64,000 nt of DNA from Renibacterium sp. Lineage in GTDB: Bacteria > Actinomycetota > Actinomycetes > Actinomycetales > Micrococcaceae. Every line of letters starts with the position of its first letter. Positions within the stretch are counted from its first letter, which is position 1. Both the position numbers and the translations under genes were made by a program. This document shows, piece by piece, positions 8,631 through 17,357 of this stretch. The notes below the pieces were generated by a model that had not been told where the DNA came from, ran no database searches, and saw only the letters and a list, made by a program, of their open reading frames with translations. The stretch covers positions 124,001 through 188,000 of the forward strand of contig JAFOLH010000014.1 in NCBI GenBank assembly GCA_017419405.1, given 5' to 3'.

Positions 8631-9583
8631 TTCTTCTTAGCCTTGCCTACTGAGGTGGAGCTGGGGTCGAACGCATCGCGCAGGCCGTCATTGAGCATGG
8701 ACAGCGAACCGGTCAGGAAGAACATCGCCAGCAAGGGGTACCAGAACATCCAGGGATAGGAGCTCACCTGGGAGCTGGCTTGGCCGATCAAGACGCCCAG
8801 GCTGATGTCCGGGTCCTTGATCCCGATGCCGATGAAGGAGAAGGCGATTTCCGCGAGGATCGCGGCGGTCACGCCGCGGGTGATGTCCAGGACCAGCAGC
8901 GAGCCGATGTTCGGCACCAGGTGCCGCCAGACGATTTTGAACGGATGCACCCCCATGAATTGCGCCGCTTTCACGAAGTCCCGGCTCATCAAGGACTTGC
9001 CCAGCGAACGGATCAACCGGGCCGCGCCCATCCAGCCGAAAATCAGGATCACGATGGTCAGCAGGATCCAGCCGGGCAGGCTGCTCTGCAATCCGCCGCC
9101 GCCGCTGGTCACGATGGCCACGATCAGGATCGAGGGCACCATGATCAGCGCTTCCAGGATGAACAGCATGATCCGCTCCAGCCGGCCGCCGAAGTAGGCC
9201 ATGGTGCAGCCGTAAATCGCGGCGAACAGCGCACTGCCGATGCCGACCACGAGGCCGATCACGATCGAGGTGCGGATGCCTTCCACCATCTGGGCGAACA
9301 AATCGCGGCCGCCCTGGCTGGTGCCGAACCAATGCGTGGCGGACGGGCCGGTGCCGATATTGAGCGGATCGATCGTGGTCTTGTCCCACTGCTGCAGGAA
9401 AACCCCGGCCGTGGAGAACAAGCAAAGCAGCAAGAAGATGACCAGACCGGCCACCGCGGTCTTATTGCGCAGGAACCGGCGGAAGATGATCTGGGCTTTG
9501 CCCATCACCTGCTCGTCGCCCGATTCGAGGGCCTCTTCGAGATGCTCCTCGCTCGGCCCGGGCGCGCTGTTGACGACGCTCAT
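8627..9583 (-). CDS. Oligopeptide ABC transporter permease, DppC/OppC type
   Basis: 318 residues with about six membrane spans and the conserved permease loop (MSRDFVKAAQFMG, near residues 210-225) that contacts the ATPases. A cytoplasmic N-terminus precedes the first span (TAVAGLVIFLLLCLF). It overlaps both neighbours by 4 bp, typical of strict translational coupling. With the upstream DppB-like protein it forms the inner-membrane channel. Confidence 0.94.
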   Translation of the reverse strand: MSVVNSAPGPSEEHLEEALESGDEQVMGKAQIIFRRFLRNKTAVAGLVIFLLLCLFSTAGVFLQQWDKTTIDPLNIGTGPSATHWFGTSQGGRDLFAQMVEGIRTSIVIGLVVGIGSALFAAIYGCTMAYFGGRLERIMLFILEALIMVPSILIVAIVTSGGGGLQSSLPGWILLTIVILIFGWMGAARLIRSLGKSLMSRDFVKAAQFMGVHPFKIVWRHLVPNIGSLLVLDITRGVTAAILAEIAFSFIGIGIKDPDISLGVLIGQASSQVSSYPWMFWYPLLAMFFLTGSLSMLNDGLRDAFDPSSTSVGKAKKK

Positions 9584-10563
9584 GAAACCCTCACTCTCGG
9601 GTCGACGATGCTGGTCGCCAGATCAGCCAGGATCGCGCCGACTGCGAAGACCAGGGAACCGAAGGCGACCGTCATCACGGTGCCATTGACGTCCGCCGTC
9701 GTAATCGCTTGGATCGACCACAAACCGATGCCCGGCCAGGCGAAGATCATCTCCGCGAAAAATGCTCCGGTGAACACGGCCGGGATGTGGAAAGCGATCG
9801 ACTGCGCCACTGGGATGAAGGACACTCGGAGGCCGTGCCGCCGGATCGCTTGATTCCTCGTCAGTCCTTTGGCCCGTGCAGTGCGCACGAAATCGGCATT
9901 GACGTTGTCCAGCAAATACTGCCGCTGCGCGATTTGGAAGGTCTGCCAACCGAAGATGGTGAGCGCGAAAGTCGGCACCACGTAGTGCGCCAGCAGATCC
10001 AGGAAGGCGGGGAAGCCCGGAGCTATGCCCACGGTGGATATCCCGGTCACGAAGAAGATCTGCGAGCCGGCCATTTCGTTGATCTTGATCGCGCCGAGTT
10101 GGACCAGGAAGTAGCCGATCGGCGCCGGCAGGATGTAGACCAGGTAGCTGTAGCCGGTGATGATCCGGTCGGAAAATTTGTATTGCCGGGCGGCGGAATA
10201 CACGCCCAGGGCCACTCCGATCAGGATCGTGAGCACCATCGCGGTGATGTACAACCGGGTGGAGACCCAGACCCGGTCGCCGAACTCGGCATTCACATAT
10301 GAACCATTGGGGCTACGCCCCCAGTCCCAGCGAGTGACCACGCCGAGCAGCCAATCGCCGTAGCGTTCAATCGGGTTCTTGGTCGGGTCCAACCCCAGAC
10401 TGGCGAAGTTCGCCTGCACTTGTTCCGGGCTCGGCCGGGGAGTTCGTTCCTGTTCCAGCAAAGTCGGCCGCATGGTCGATACGGCCAAGAAATAGGTGGC
10501 GGACGTCGTCAGGAAAATCATGACTAGATAGGTGGCGGCTCGTTTGAGCAGATATACAAGCAT
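9580..10563 (-). CDS. Oligopeptide ABC transporter permease, DppB/OppB type
   Basis: 327 residues, first gene of the transporter operon. The first span starts almost at the N-terminus (LLKRAATYLVMIFLTT), a large external loop follows, then five spans; the ATPase-contact loop is VNADFVRTARAKGL (about 217-230). The family signature DPRVR closes the protein. No good ribosome site precedes ATG 10563, but the alignment to the family start is right. Confidence 0.93.
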   Translation of the reverse strand: MLVYLLKRAATYLVMIFLTTSATYFLAVSTMRPTLLEQERTPRPSPEQVQANFASLGLDPTKNPIERYGDWLLGVVTRWDWGRSPNGSYVNAEFGDRVWVSTRLYITAMVLTILIGVALGVYSAARQYKFSDRIITGYSYLVYILPAPIGYFLVQLGAIKINEMAGSQIFFVTGISTVGIAPGFPAFLDLLAHYVVPTFALTIFGWQTFQIAQRQYLLDNVNADFVRTARAKGLTRNQAIRRHGLRVSFIPVAQSIAFHIPAVFTGAFFAEMIFAWPGIGLWSIQAITTADVNGTVMTVAFGSLVFAVGAILADLATSIVDPRVRVS

Positions 10564-11056
10564 GGGACGGTTACTGGCGCGGCTCCGACGTGGTCAATCC
10601 AACGCACCCGACATCCAACATCCCCCAGCTTTTCAATGACACCTGTATCAGTCCTCCCGACTGGTTCGTCGTCGATGCGCGTTTTCCGCCACAACCCCCG
10701 TTGGCTCTGGTGAGCACCGCGCCGGGCTATTCGATAAACAGCCCAACCCATGTGCCGCGCATCACATTGGACCGAATCTAGCACAGGGATTTCACCCGGT
10801 TGACCGTGCGAACCCACAGCAATAACCGGCCGACATCTGTAGGAAACAGATAGCGCTCAGCAACAACCTGTCGGCAAAACCCGTCGAATAGCGCACAAAA
10901 CTCTGCTTGCTGTGCAAAAAATACAGCGATGAACGCCATTGAAGTCCAAAAGCAACTAACTAAAACCGTTTACTCGTTACAAAAACGTTACCCAACATTC
11001 ACAGCGGAAATACCTGTCATGCAACCTCTGTTGATCAGGAGGCAACCTAGGGGTTT
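10564..11056. other. 493-bp intergenic region, divergent promoters
   Basis: No convincing gene. The right half (about 10860-11035) is AT-rich and should hold the aminotransferase promoter; it contains a direct repeat CGTTAC at 10974-10979 and 10985-10990. AGGAGG at 11037-11042 is 14 nt before the proposed ATG, rather far, while AGGGG at 11048-11052 is closer. Confidence 0.5.
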
Positions 11057-12292
11057 ATGCTGGAAAACGTGACTTCCCTCATGGACGGCCCGCTGACCGA
11101 CCTGTTCTCAGCCCGCGCCGCAAACATCAAACAATCCGCAGTGCGCGACGTTTTCGAAATCTCGATGCGCCCGGGGCTGATTTCGCTGGCCGGCGGAAAC
11201 CCCTACCTGCAGTCGCTGCCGCTGGAAAAGCTCGGCGCCACGGCCGCCGCGATCATCGCCGAACAGGGCTTGGAAGCGCTCCAGTACGGCGGCGGCCAAG
11301 GCACTCTCGAGCTGCGCGAGCAGATCTGCCAGGTGATGGCAGCCGAAGGCATCCTCGACGCCGACCCGGACAATGTGGTGATCACCGCGGGTTCGCAATC
11401 GGCACAGGACGTCGCGGCGAAGGTCTTCTGCGATCCGGGCGACGTGGTGCTCGTGGAAGATCCCACCTACGTCGGGGCACTGAATACCTTCGAGGCCTAC
11501 CAGGTGGAGGTCATCCCGGTGGCGGTCGACGGCGACGGCTTGGTCCCGGACGCGCTCCGCGCCCAATTGGCCCGGCTCCGCGCCGCCGGCAAACGGGTGA
11601 AACTGCTCTACACGATCCCCAACTTCAACAACCCCTCAGGCGCCATGCTGGCCGAAGACCGCCGCCAGGTGGTGATCGACATCTGCCGCGAAGAACACGT
11701 CCTGATCCTGGAAGACAATCCTTACGGATTGCTCAAGTTCGACGGCGAGCCGTTGGCGCCGTTGCGGGCCCGGGACAGCGAGCAGGTGCTCTACCTCGGT
11801 TCGTTCTCCAAAATCTTCGCCCCGGGCCTGCGGATCGGCTGGGCCCTGGTCCCGACCGCACTGAAGCAGCGCTTCTACCTGGCCAGCGAGGCGGTGACCC
11901 TGTGCCCGCCGTCGTTCAACCAAATGCTGGTTTCCGCCTACCTGCGCGAATACGACTGGCTCGGCCAAGTGGCGCACTACCGCTCGCTGTACCGCGAGCG
12001 CTGCGAAACCATGCTGGAAGCACTCGACGAGCACATGCCTGCGGGAGTCAGCTGGAATCGGCCGGCCGGCGGCTTTTTCATCTGGCTGACTTTGCCGGAG
12101 GGCATCGACACCTACCCCTTGCTACACGAAGGGATCGAAGCCGGCGTGGTCTTCGTGCCCGGCGCGGCTTTCACCGGCGCGGAGCACAGCAACTCGCTGC
12201 GGCTCGCGTTCAGCGCGGTCAACTCCGAAAGCATCCGGGAAGGCGTCCGGCGGCTCGCGCCGGTTCTGGCTGAAGCGATCAGCGCGCGCTGA
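11057..12292 (+). CDS. PLP-dependent class I/II aminotransferase (2-aminoadipate aminotransferase-like)
   Basis: 411 residues, fold type I. Visible motifs are the Schiff-base lysine Lys252 in SFSKIFAPGLRIGW, Asp220 and Tyr223 (EDNPYG) for the cofactor, and IPNFNNPSG (about 187-195). The sequence type is that of the stand-alone LysN/ARO8-like group related to the catalytic half of MocR regulators, without a DNA-binding domain. Such enzymes transaminate 2-aminoadipate, branched-chain or aromatic amino acids; the substrate here is open. Its last 14 bp overlap the tail of the convergent MFS gene, and both proteins end in SAR. Confidence 0.9.
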   Translation: MLENVTSLMDGPLTDLFSARAANIKQSAVRDVFEISMRPGLISLAGGNPYLQSLPLEKLGATAAAIIAEQGLEALQYGGGQGTLELREQICQVMAAEGILDADPDNVVITAGSQSAQDVAAKVFCDPGDVVLVEDPTYVGALNTFEAYQVEVIPVAVDGDGLVPDALRAQLARLRAAGKRVKLLYTIPNFNNPSGAMLAEDRRQVVIDICREEHVLILEDNPYGLLKFDGEPLAPLRARDSEQVLYLGSFSKIFAPGLRIGWALVPTALKQRFYLASEAVTLCPPSFNQMLVSAYLREYDWLGQVAHYRSLYRERCETMLEALDEHMPAGVSWNRPAGGFFIWLTLPEGIDTYPLLHEGIEAGVVFVPGAAFTGAEHSNSLRLAFSAVNSESIREGVRRLAPVLAEAISAR

Positions 12293-13589
12293 CCGCTTCA
12301 GCCGGCTGCGCCGAACGGCGCAACCGGACGAACAGATAGCCCAACGCGATCGAGGCCACTCCGGCGCCGAAGGCGAAGGCGATGTAGTTCGAGTTCACCC
12401 CGAGATTCGCGGCGAGCAGCAAGCCGCCGACCTGCGGAGCGGCAACCGCGCCGATCCGTCCGACGCCGAGCGCCCAGCCGAGTGCGGTGCCGCGCAGGCG
12501 GTCCGGGTAATGGTTGGCGATTGCGGCCAGAATCAGGCATTGCGTACCGTGCGTGCCCACCCCGGCGACCACCAGCAGCACGTAGACCATCGCGGTCGGC
12601 GGATTGACCAGAAGCAGGAGCAGGCTCGCCGTGGCGAAGGCCGCAGTCACCGAGGCCACCCGCAATGGCCCGAAGCGGTCGGCCAAGGGCGCGGCGAGCA
12701 ATGAACCGGCGACGGCGCCGAGGTTGAGTGCGATTGCGAAGGTCAGGGCGGAGCCGAGGTTGTGCCCGGCGGTCTGCATCAGATTCGGCAGCCAAATGCC
12801 CAAGCCGTACCAGGCGAACAAGGTGGCGAGCACGGCCAGTGCGAAAAGCAGGCTCGGCGCCAAATAAGGCGTCTTCAGAATATTGCCGAAGCCGACCCGG
12901 TCCGTTTTCGCCGACAACCGGGACTGCTTGCTCAAGGTCTCCGGCAAGTATCGCCAGGCCAGCGGCAGCAGCACCACGATCGCCAACGCCGCGACCAGGA
13001 ACATCGACTGCCAGCCGAATGCCGGGATCAGACCGATACCGAGCAGCGCAGCCATGGTCCCGCCGATCGGCACCCCGGAGAGCATCAAGGTCGCGATCAT
13101 GGCCCGGAACTTCACCGGCACCAACTCTGCCGCGAGCGCGGCCACCGACGGCATCAGGCCGCCCAGCCCCACTCCTGCGATGAAGCGGAACACCCCGAAC
13201 AGCACCGGCCCCGGAGCCACCGCGCACAGCACCGTGAAAACCGAGAAGACCAGGGTGCAGGCCAGGATCGTATTGCGCCGGCCCAAGCGGTCCGCGGTCC
13301 GGCCGGCCAGCAATGCGCCCACCAGCATTCCGGCGAAGGCCACGCTGCCGAGCGTCCCGGCGGTACTGCGGGTCAACCCCCAGTCGGTGTCCTGGATCAG
13401 CGAGGTCTGCACGGTGCCGTAGACGATCAGGTCATAGCCGTCGAAGACCACGAGCAGCCAGCAGACCACGACGGCGATCACCGTGGCGCGTTTCCCCAGG
13501 ACGGGGCGTCCCGGGTCCGTTGGTTCGACCCGCGTTGCGGGCTCGGACTTCGGGGCCGCTGGATTCGATGGGGGTTGGGATGTGCTCAT
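12279..13589 (-). CDS. MFS transporter, aromatic acid:H+ symporter (AAHS) type, probable gentisate or hydroxybenzoate uptake
   Basis: 436 residues, twelve predicted spans. The first span contains FDGYDLIVYG, the Asp-bearing motif characteristic of AAHS carriers such as PcaK, BenK and GenK; the loop after span 2 is GRTADRLGRRNT (MFS motif A), and RYLPETLSK follows span 6. GAGGACAC precedes the ATG. It is divergent from the IclR regulator that heads the gentisate genes, as in the Corynebacterium gen/nag cluster, so import of gentisate, 3-hydroxybenzoate or a related aromatic acid is likely. Confidence 0.88.
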   Translation of the reverse strand: MSTSQPPSNPAAPKSEPATRVEPTDPGRPVLGKRATVIAVVVCWLLVVFDGYDLIVYGTVQTSLIQDTDWGLTRSTAGTLGSVAFAGMLVGALLAGRTADRLGRRNTILACTLVFSVFTVLCAVAPGPVLFGVFRFIAGVGLGGLMPSVAALAAELVPVKFRAMIATLMLSGVPIGGTMAALLGIGLIPAFGWQSMFLVAALAIVVLLPLAWRYLPETLSKQSRLSAKTDRVGFGNILKTPYLAPSLLFALAVLATLFAWYGLGIWLPNLMQTAGHNLGSALTFAIALNLGAVAGSLLAAPLADRFGPLRVASVTAAFATASLLLLLVNPPTAMVYVLLVVAGVGTHGTQCLILAAIANHYPDRLRGTALGWALGVGRIGAVAAPQVGGLLLAANLGVNSNYIAFAFGAGVASIALGYLFVRLRRSAQPAEAVSAR

Positions 13590-13676
13590 ATCGTGTCCTC
13601 ATTGACCGTACTGACCGGGACCCGGCATAGTCCGGGTAATCCCATGACACTTCCTGTTCCGCTTGACTTCTATCAA

Positions 13677-13682
13677 TATAAT
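13677..13682 (+). promoter_or_regulatory. Consensus -10 of a leaderless IclR-gene promoter
   Basis: TATAAT followed by 6 nt and then ATG 13689, so transcription would begin at or beside the start codon. The same spacing recurs at several genes in this window. Confidence 0.65.
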
Positions 13683-13697
13683 TCTTCTATGCAGAAT
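13681..13697. promoter_or_regulatory. IclR-type operator overlapping the regulator's own start
   Basis: ATTCTTCTATGCAGAAT, i.e. ATTCT-N7-AGAAT, covering the last bases of the -10 element and the start codon of the IclR gene. It differs at two positions from the site at 14487-14503. The position suggests autorepression. Confidence 0.7.
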
Positions 13698-14486
13698 AAA
13701 CAGCCGGGAAATCTGCCCCGGAAACCGAGCTACGCGCTGGAGTCCGTGGACAATGCACTGCGGCTGATGCAATTGCTCCGGGATGTGGGGCAGATCCGGC
13801 TCAAGGACGCCGCGGTGGAGCTCGGCATCGCACCCTCCACGGCACACCGCCTGATGGCTATGCTGGTCTATCGCGGATTCGCGGTGCAGGACGAATCCCG
13901 CCACTACCAGCCCGGGCCCGCAATCGGACTCGCCCCCGCCGGGATGCAGTGGGCCAAAGACCTGCGAGCCCTGGCCCAACCGCATCTGGAACTGCTGTCC
14001 AGCCGACTCGGCGAAACCGTGAATCTGATGATCCGAGTAGGCAGCAAAGTCCGATTCCTTTCGACCGTGGAATCCGATACTTTCCTGCGGGTCGGCGACC
14101 GGCAGGGCACCGCCTTCGAAGCCCGGGACACCTCCGGGGGCAAAGCACTCCTGGCCGAGCTCCCGGACGTCTCGTTGATCCAGCTCTACCGCTCCAAAAG
14201 CGCCGCCCTGTCCGGGGACCTGCTCGATGAGAAATCCTTCAACTCGCTGCGCGCCGAGTTGGCGACCGTCCGGACCACCGGTTATGCCTTGAACCGGGAC
14301 AGCACCGAAGCCGGGGTCTCCGCCGTCGGCACGGCACTGCACAACTGCTCGGGCGAAGCCGTCGCCGCATTCGCGGTGGCCAGCCCGACCACCCGGTTCG
14401 CAGCGCTCCTGGACAAGCGCAGCCTGGAGCTGATCCGGCTCTGCCGGCAGGACATCGATCGGGACATCGCCCAACCGACCAGCTAG
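13689..14486 (+). CDS. IclR-family regulator of gentisate catabolism
   Basis: 265 residues: winged helix-turn-helix near 15-70 (DAAVELGIAPSTAHRLMAML) followed by an IclR effector domain (about 80-260). I chose ATG 13689 because a TATAAT lies 6 nt upstream; an in-frame ATG at 13644 would add 15 residues but lies ahead of that promoter. It stands between the AAHS transporter and the gentisate dioxygenase genes, the place of GenR in Corynebacterium glutamicum, a regulator that both activates and represses. Two copies of an ATTCT-N7-AGAAT palindrome flank the gene and are its probable targets. Confidence 0.9.
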   Translation: MQNKQPGNLPRKPSYALESVDNALRLMQLLRDVGQIRLKDAAVELGIAPSTAHRLMAMLVYRGFAVQDESRHYQPGPAIGLAPAGMQWAKDLRALAQPHLELLSSRLGETVNLMIRVGSKVRFLSTVESDTFLRVGDRQGTAFEARDTSGGKALLAELPDVSLIQLYRSKSAALSGDLLDEKSFNSLRAELATVRTTGYALNRDSTEAGVSAVGTALHNCSGEAVAAFAVASPTTRFAALLDKRSLELIRLCRQDIDRDIAQPTS

Positions 14487-14503
14487 ATTCTTCTCTGAAG
14501 AAT
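14487..14503. promoter_or_regulatory. IclR-type operator upstream of the gentisate genes
   Basis: ATTCTTC-TCT-GAAGAAT, a perfect 7-3-7 palindrome directly after the regulator's stop codon. A candidate -10 (TAGGCT, 14533-14538) lies about 30 bp downstream, so a protein bound here would sit near -45, an activator position. Same consensus as 13681-13697. Confidence 0.75.
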
Positions 14504-14568
14504 TTTCTCGTGCCGGCTCGTACCACCTGGTTAGGCTCGCAACCTGATCTGATCCGACAGGAGCGAGC

Positions 14569-15651
14569 ATGCACAGCGATATCACCGATGGCCCTCCGGA
14601 ACCGGAGCTCGAGCAGCTCTACCGTGACTTCGCCACCGAAAACCTGAACCCGCTCTGGACCCAGCTTTCCGACTTGATGCCGGAGTCGCCGGCACCGAAG
14701 GCCGTGCCGCACGTGTGGCGCTGGAATACGCTCTACCCGCTGGCGCAACGTTCCGGAGATCTGGTTCCGGTGGGCCGCGGCGGGGAACGGCGCGCGATCG
14801 CGTTGGCCAATCCCGGACTGGGCGGCGCACCCTATGTTTCGGCAACCCTGTGGGCTGCGATCCAGTATCTGGGGCCACGCGAAACCGCGCCGGAACACCG
14901 GCATTCGCAAAATGCCTTCCGCTTCATCATCGAGGGCGAAGGCGTCTGGACCGTGGTCAATGGGGATCCGGTGGCGATGCGCCGCGGCGATTTCCTGCTC
15001 ACTCCGGGTTGGAATTTCCACGGCCACTACAACGAATCCGACGCCCCGATGGCCTGGATCGATGGCCTGGACATCCCGTTCGTGCACTACTCGGACACCA
15101 GCTTCTTCGAGTTCGGCTCGGAGCGGGTCACCGACGAGGCCACGCCGCCCACGTCCCGGGCCGAACGGCTCTGGGCCTACCCCGGGCTGCGTCCGCTGAG
15201 CGGTTTGGGCGAGCGCACCAACTCGCCGATCGCGGCCTACCGTTGGGAGTACACGGACCGGGCACTGGCCGAACAGCTGCTGCTGGAAGACGAAGGCCAA
15301 CCTGCGACCATCGAGCCCGGGCATGCTGCCATCCGGTACAGCAACCCGACCACCGGTGGCGATGTGATGCCCACGCTCCGCGCGGAATTCCACCGGTTCC
15401 GCGAAGGCGCCCATTCACGGGCCCGGCGCGAGGTCGGTTCGTCAGTCTGGCAAGTCTTCGACGGCAGCGGAACGGTCACCCTGGACGGCCGGGAACAGGA
15501 ACTCGCCACCGGAGATCTGTTCGTGGTCCCCTCTTGGGTCCCCTGGTCGATCCAGGCCCGCAGCGGACTCGATCTGTTCCGCTTCTCCGACGCGCCGATC
15601 ATCGAAAAACTTCATTTCAACCGGACTTTCATCGAAGGGGAACAGCCGTGA
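14569..15651 (+). CDS. Gentisate 1,2-dioxygenase
   Basis: 360 residues, two cupin domains. It opens the ring of gentisate (2,5-dihydroxybenzoate) to maleylpyruvate using Fe(II) and O2. The N-terminal cupin carries the iron ligands His110 and His112 (PEHRHSQNAFRF) and His151 (GWNFHGHYN); the second cupin is degenerate, as in the family. AGGAGCG precedes the ATG. Its stop overlaps the GTG of the next gene by 4 bp, so the pathway genes are coupled. Expression is probably governed by the operator at 14487-14503. Confidence 0.96.
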   Translation: MHSDITDGPPEPELEQLYRDFATENLNPLWTQLSDLMPESPAPKAVPHVWRWNTLYPLAQRSGDLVPVGRGGERRAIALANPGLGGAPYVSATLWAAIQYLGPRETAPEHRHSQNAFRFIIEGEGVWTVVNGDPVAMRRGDFLLTPGWNFHGHYNESDAPMAWIDGLDIPFVHYSDTSFFEFGSERVTDEATPPTSRAERLWAYPGLRPLSGLGERTNSPIAAYRWEYTDRALAEQLLLEDEGQPATIEPGHAAIRYSNPTTGGDVMPTLRAEFHRFREGAHSRARREVGSSVWQVFDGSGTVTLDGREQELATGDLFVVPSWVPWSIQARSGLDLFRFSDAPIIEKLHFNRTFIEGEQP

Positions 15652-16490
15652 AACTGGCCACCATCCGCACCGTCTCAGGAACCTCGGCCGCGGTCGTCCG
15701 CGGCGACGAACTGATCGAGATCGCCGGAGTGCCCGACGTCGGCGCCTTGCTCGCGGCACCAGACTGGCAGTCGGTTGCCACGGCAGCGGACGGCGCCAGG
15801 CATCAGGCTGCGGCAGCCGATTTGGCCCCGGTGGTCCCGCATCCCGGAAAAATCGTCTGCGTCGGCTTGAATTACCGGAACCACATCAAGGAAATGGGCC
15901 GTGAACTGCCGGAATTCCCCACCCTCTTCGCGAAATATCCGGAAGCCCTGATCGGCCCGCGGGACGACATCGAGCTGCCGGCTGAATCCGATCAGGTCGA
16001 TTGGGAGGCCGAGCTCGCCGTGGTGATCGGCAAACCGGCCCGCCGGGTCAGCGAAGCCGCAGCCGCCGATCACATCGCCGGGTACGCGGTGCTCAACGAT
16101 GTCACCATGCGCGACTACCAATACCGCACTCCGCAATGGTTCCAGGGCAAAACCTGGGAAAATTCCACCCCGTTCGGCCCCTACCTGGTCACACCGGATG
16201 AATTTGCGTTGGGGGCCATCCTGCGTGGCCAGGTGGACGGCCGAACGGTTCAAGAGGTCCCGACGTCGGATTTGGTCTTCTCACCGGCCCAGCTGGTTGC
16301 CTATATCTCGACGATCTTCACCTTACAGCCCGGCGACGTGATCGCCACCGGCACTCCGGGCGGCGTGGGCCACGCCCGGAAGCCGGCCGAGTACCTTTCC
16401 GACGGGAATCTGCTCAGCACCTCGATCGACGGTTTGGGCGAGCTGCAAAACCGTGCGGTAAAAGTCGTGGACCATGCCGGCGCGAACTGA
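15648..16490 (+). CDS. Fumarylpyruvate hydrolase (fumarylacetoacetate hydrolase family)
   Basis: 280 residues from GTG 15648, which overlaps the dioxygenase stop (GTGA). FAH-family motifs: GLNYRNHIKEMGRE (about 75-88), the metal site WEAELAVVIG (about 120-129) and NDVTMRDYQYR (about 148-158), then TGTPGGVGHARKP near the C-terminus. In this operon it would split fumarylpyruvate into fumarate and pyruvate, the last step of the gentisate route. A much longer upstream frame exists, but it lies inside the dioxygenase gene and is not coding. Confidence 0.94.
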   Translation: MKLATIRTVSGTSAAVVRGDELIEIAGVPDVGALLAAPDWQSVATAADGARHQAAAADLAPVVPHPGKIVCVGLNYRNHIKEMGRELPEFPTLFAKYPEALIGPRDDIELPAESDQVDWEAELAVVIGKPARRVSEAAAADHIAGYAVLNDVTMRDYQYRTPQWFQGKTWENSTPFGPYLVTPDEFALGAILRGQVDGRTVQEVPTSDLVFSPAQLVAYISTIFTLQPGDVIATGTPGGVGHARKPAEYLSDGNLLSTSIDGLGELQNRAVKVVDHAGAN

Positions 16491-17133
16491 CCGGAGCACC
16501 GATCCGGAGGTTCTGGCCTGGCTGCTCCAGGCCAGGCGCGGCACCGCCTACTTCGCCCGGAAACTCAATGAACTCACCGATGCAGAGCTGGCCGGGGACT
16601 CGCTGTTGGCCGGCTGGACCCGGAAGCACCTGGTGGCCCACGTGGGCTACAACGCCCGGGCACTCGCCCGGTTGGTGGAGTGGGCGGCCAGCGGCGTCGA
16701 AAACCCGATGTACCCCTCGGCCTCCGCCCGGAACGAGGAAATCGCCTTGGGCGCCACGCTCAGCCCGATCGCCCTGCGCAACCTCTTCGACCATGCCGCG
16801 ATCCACTTGAACGTGGAGTGGCGCGACCTTCCGGACGACCGCTGGCGCGAGGAAGTCCGTACCATCCAAGGCCGGACCTTGCCGGTCTCGGAAACCGTCT
16901 GGCTGCGCTGCCGGGAAGTCTGGATCCACGCGGTCGACCTCGGCAATGGCGGTCGGTTCGCGGATCTTCCAGAACCCGTCCTGCGCCGGCTGCATGCCGA
17001 GATCCCGGCACTATGGGAAAGCCGGGGCGAGGTCTTCGCGATTCCGGACGGCGCACTGGCCGACCAGGTGCAATGGATGAGCGGCCGGGCCGGCGCCTTG
17101 GCCGGAGCAGGCGATCCGCCGCGCTGGCTCTGA
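16474..17133 (+). CDS. Mycothiol-dependent maleylpyruvate isomerase
   Basis: 219 residues, DinB/MDMPI fold. It isomerises maleylpyruvate to fumarylpyruvate with mycothiol as cofactor. The zinc ligands of the Corynebacterium enzyme (His52, Glu144, His148) correspond in exact spacing to His56 (KHLVAHVGYN), Glu148 and His152 (CREVWIHAVDL). It overlaps the hydrolase gene by 17 bp and is the last gene of the operon, followed by a strong terminator. Use of mycothiol rather than glutathione agrees with an actinobacterial host. Confidence 0.94.
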   Translation: MPARTDRSTDPEVLAWLLQARRGTAYFARKLNELTDAELAGDSLLAGWTRKHLVAHVGYNARALARLVEWAASGVENPMYPSASARNEEIALGATLSPIALRNLFDHAAIHLNVEWRDLPDDRWREEVRTIQGRTLPVSETVWLRCREVWIHAVDLGNGGRFADLPEPVLRRLHAEIPALWESRGEVFAIPDGALADQVQWMSGRAGALAGAGDPPRWL

Positions 17134-17144
17134 GCACTCAGATC

Positions 17145-17200
17145 CCATCGGGCCGGTCCGGCCACGCTGCCGCCCTGGCGTGGCCGGACCGGCCCGATGG
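17145..17200. terminator. Terminator of the gentisate operon
   Basis: A perfect 23-bp GC-rich inverted repeat (17145-17167 and 17178-17200) with a 10-nt loop, just past the isomerase stop codon. Confidence 0.8.
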
Positions 17201-17239
17201 CCTGCCCCAACCACGACTCCGTCGGCGCCATCCGGACTT

Positions 17240-17290
17240 GGGCGCAGTTGGGCCGGGTATCGGATGGCACGACCCGGCCCAACTGCGCCC
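17240..17290. repeat. Intergenic hairpin repeat, copy 1
   Basis: Perfect 19-bp arms (17240-17258 and 17272-17290) with a 13-nt loop. The left arm and loop share the core GCAGTTG-R-GC-S-GGGTATCG with the hairpin at 57877-57979, 40 kb away, so this looks like a dispersed intergenic element and not only a second terminator. Confidence 0.6.
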
Positions 17291-17357
17291 GAGTCGGCGG
17301 CACGCAGTCCGATTATCGAAGCTTGTCTTGGCCGGGCACACATGATCAGCTAGGCGC

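Noticed and set aside
11019..11072. 17-codon leader peptide before the aminotransferase
   Set aside because: It contains the AGGAGG sequence as codons but has no ribosome site of its own and no run of regulatory codons.
12762..13688. N-terminal extension of the IclR protein by about 300 residues
   Set aside because: The extension lies antisense to the MFS transporter gene; a TATAAT promoter and normal family length support ATG 13689.
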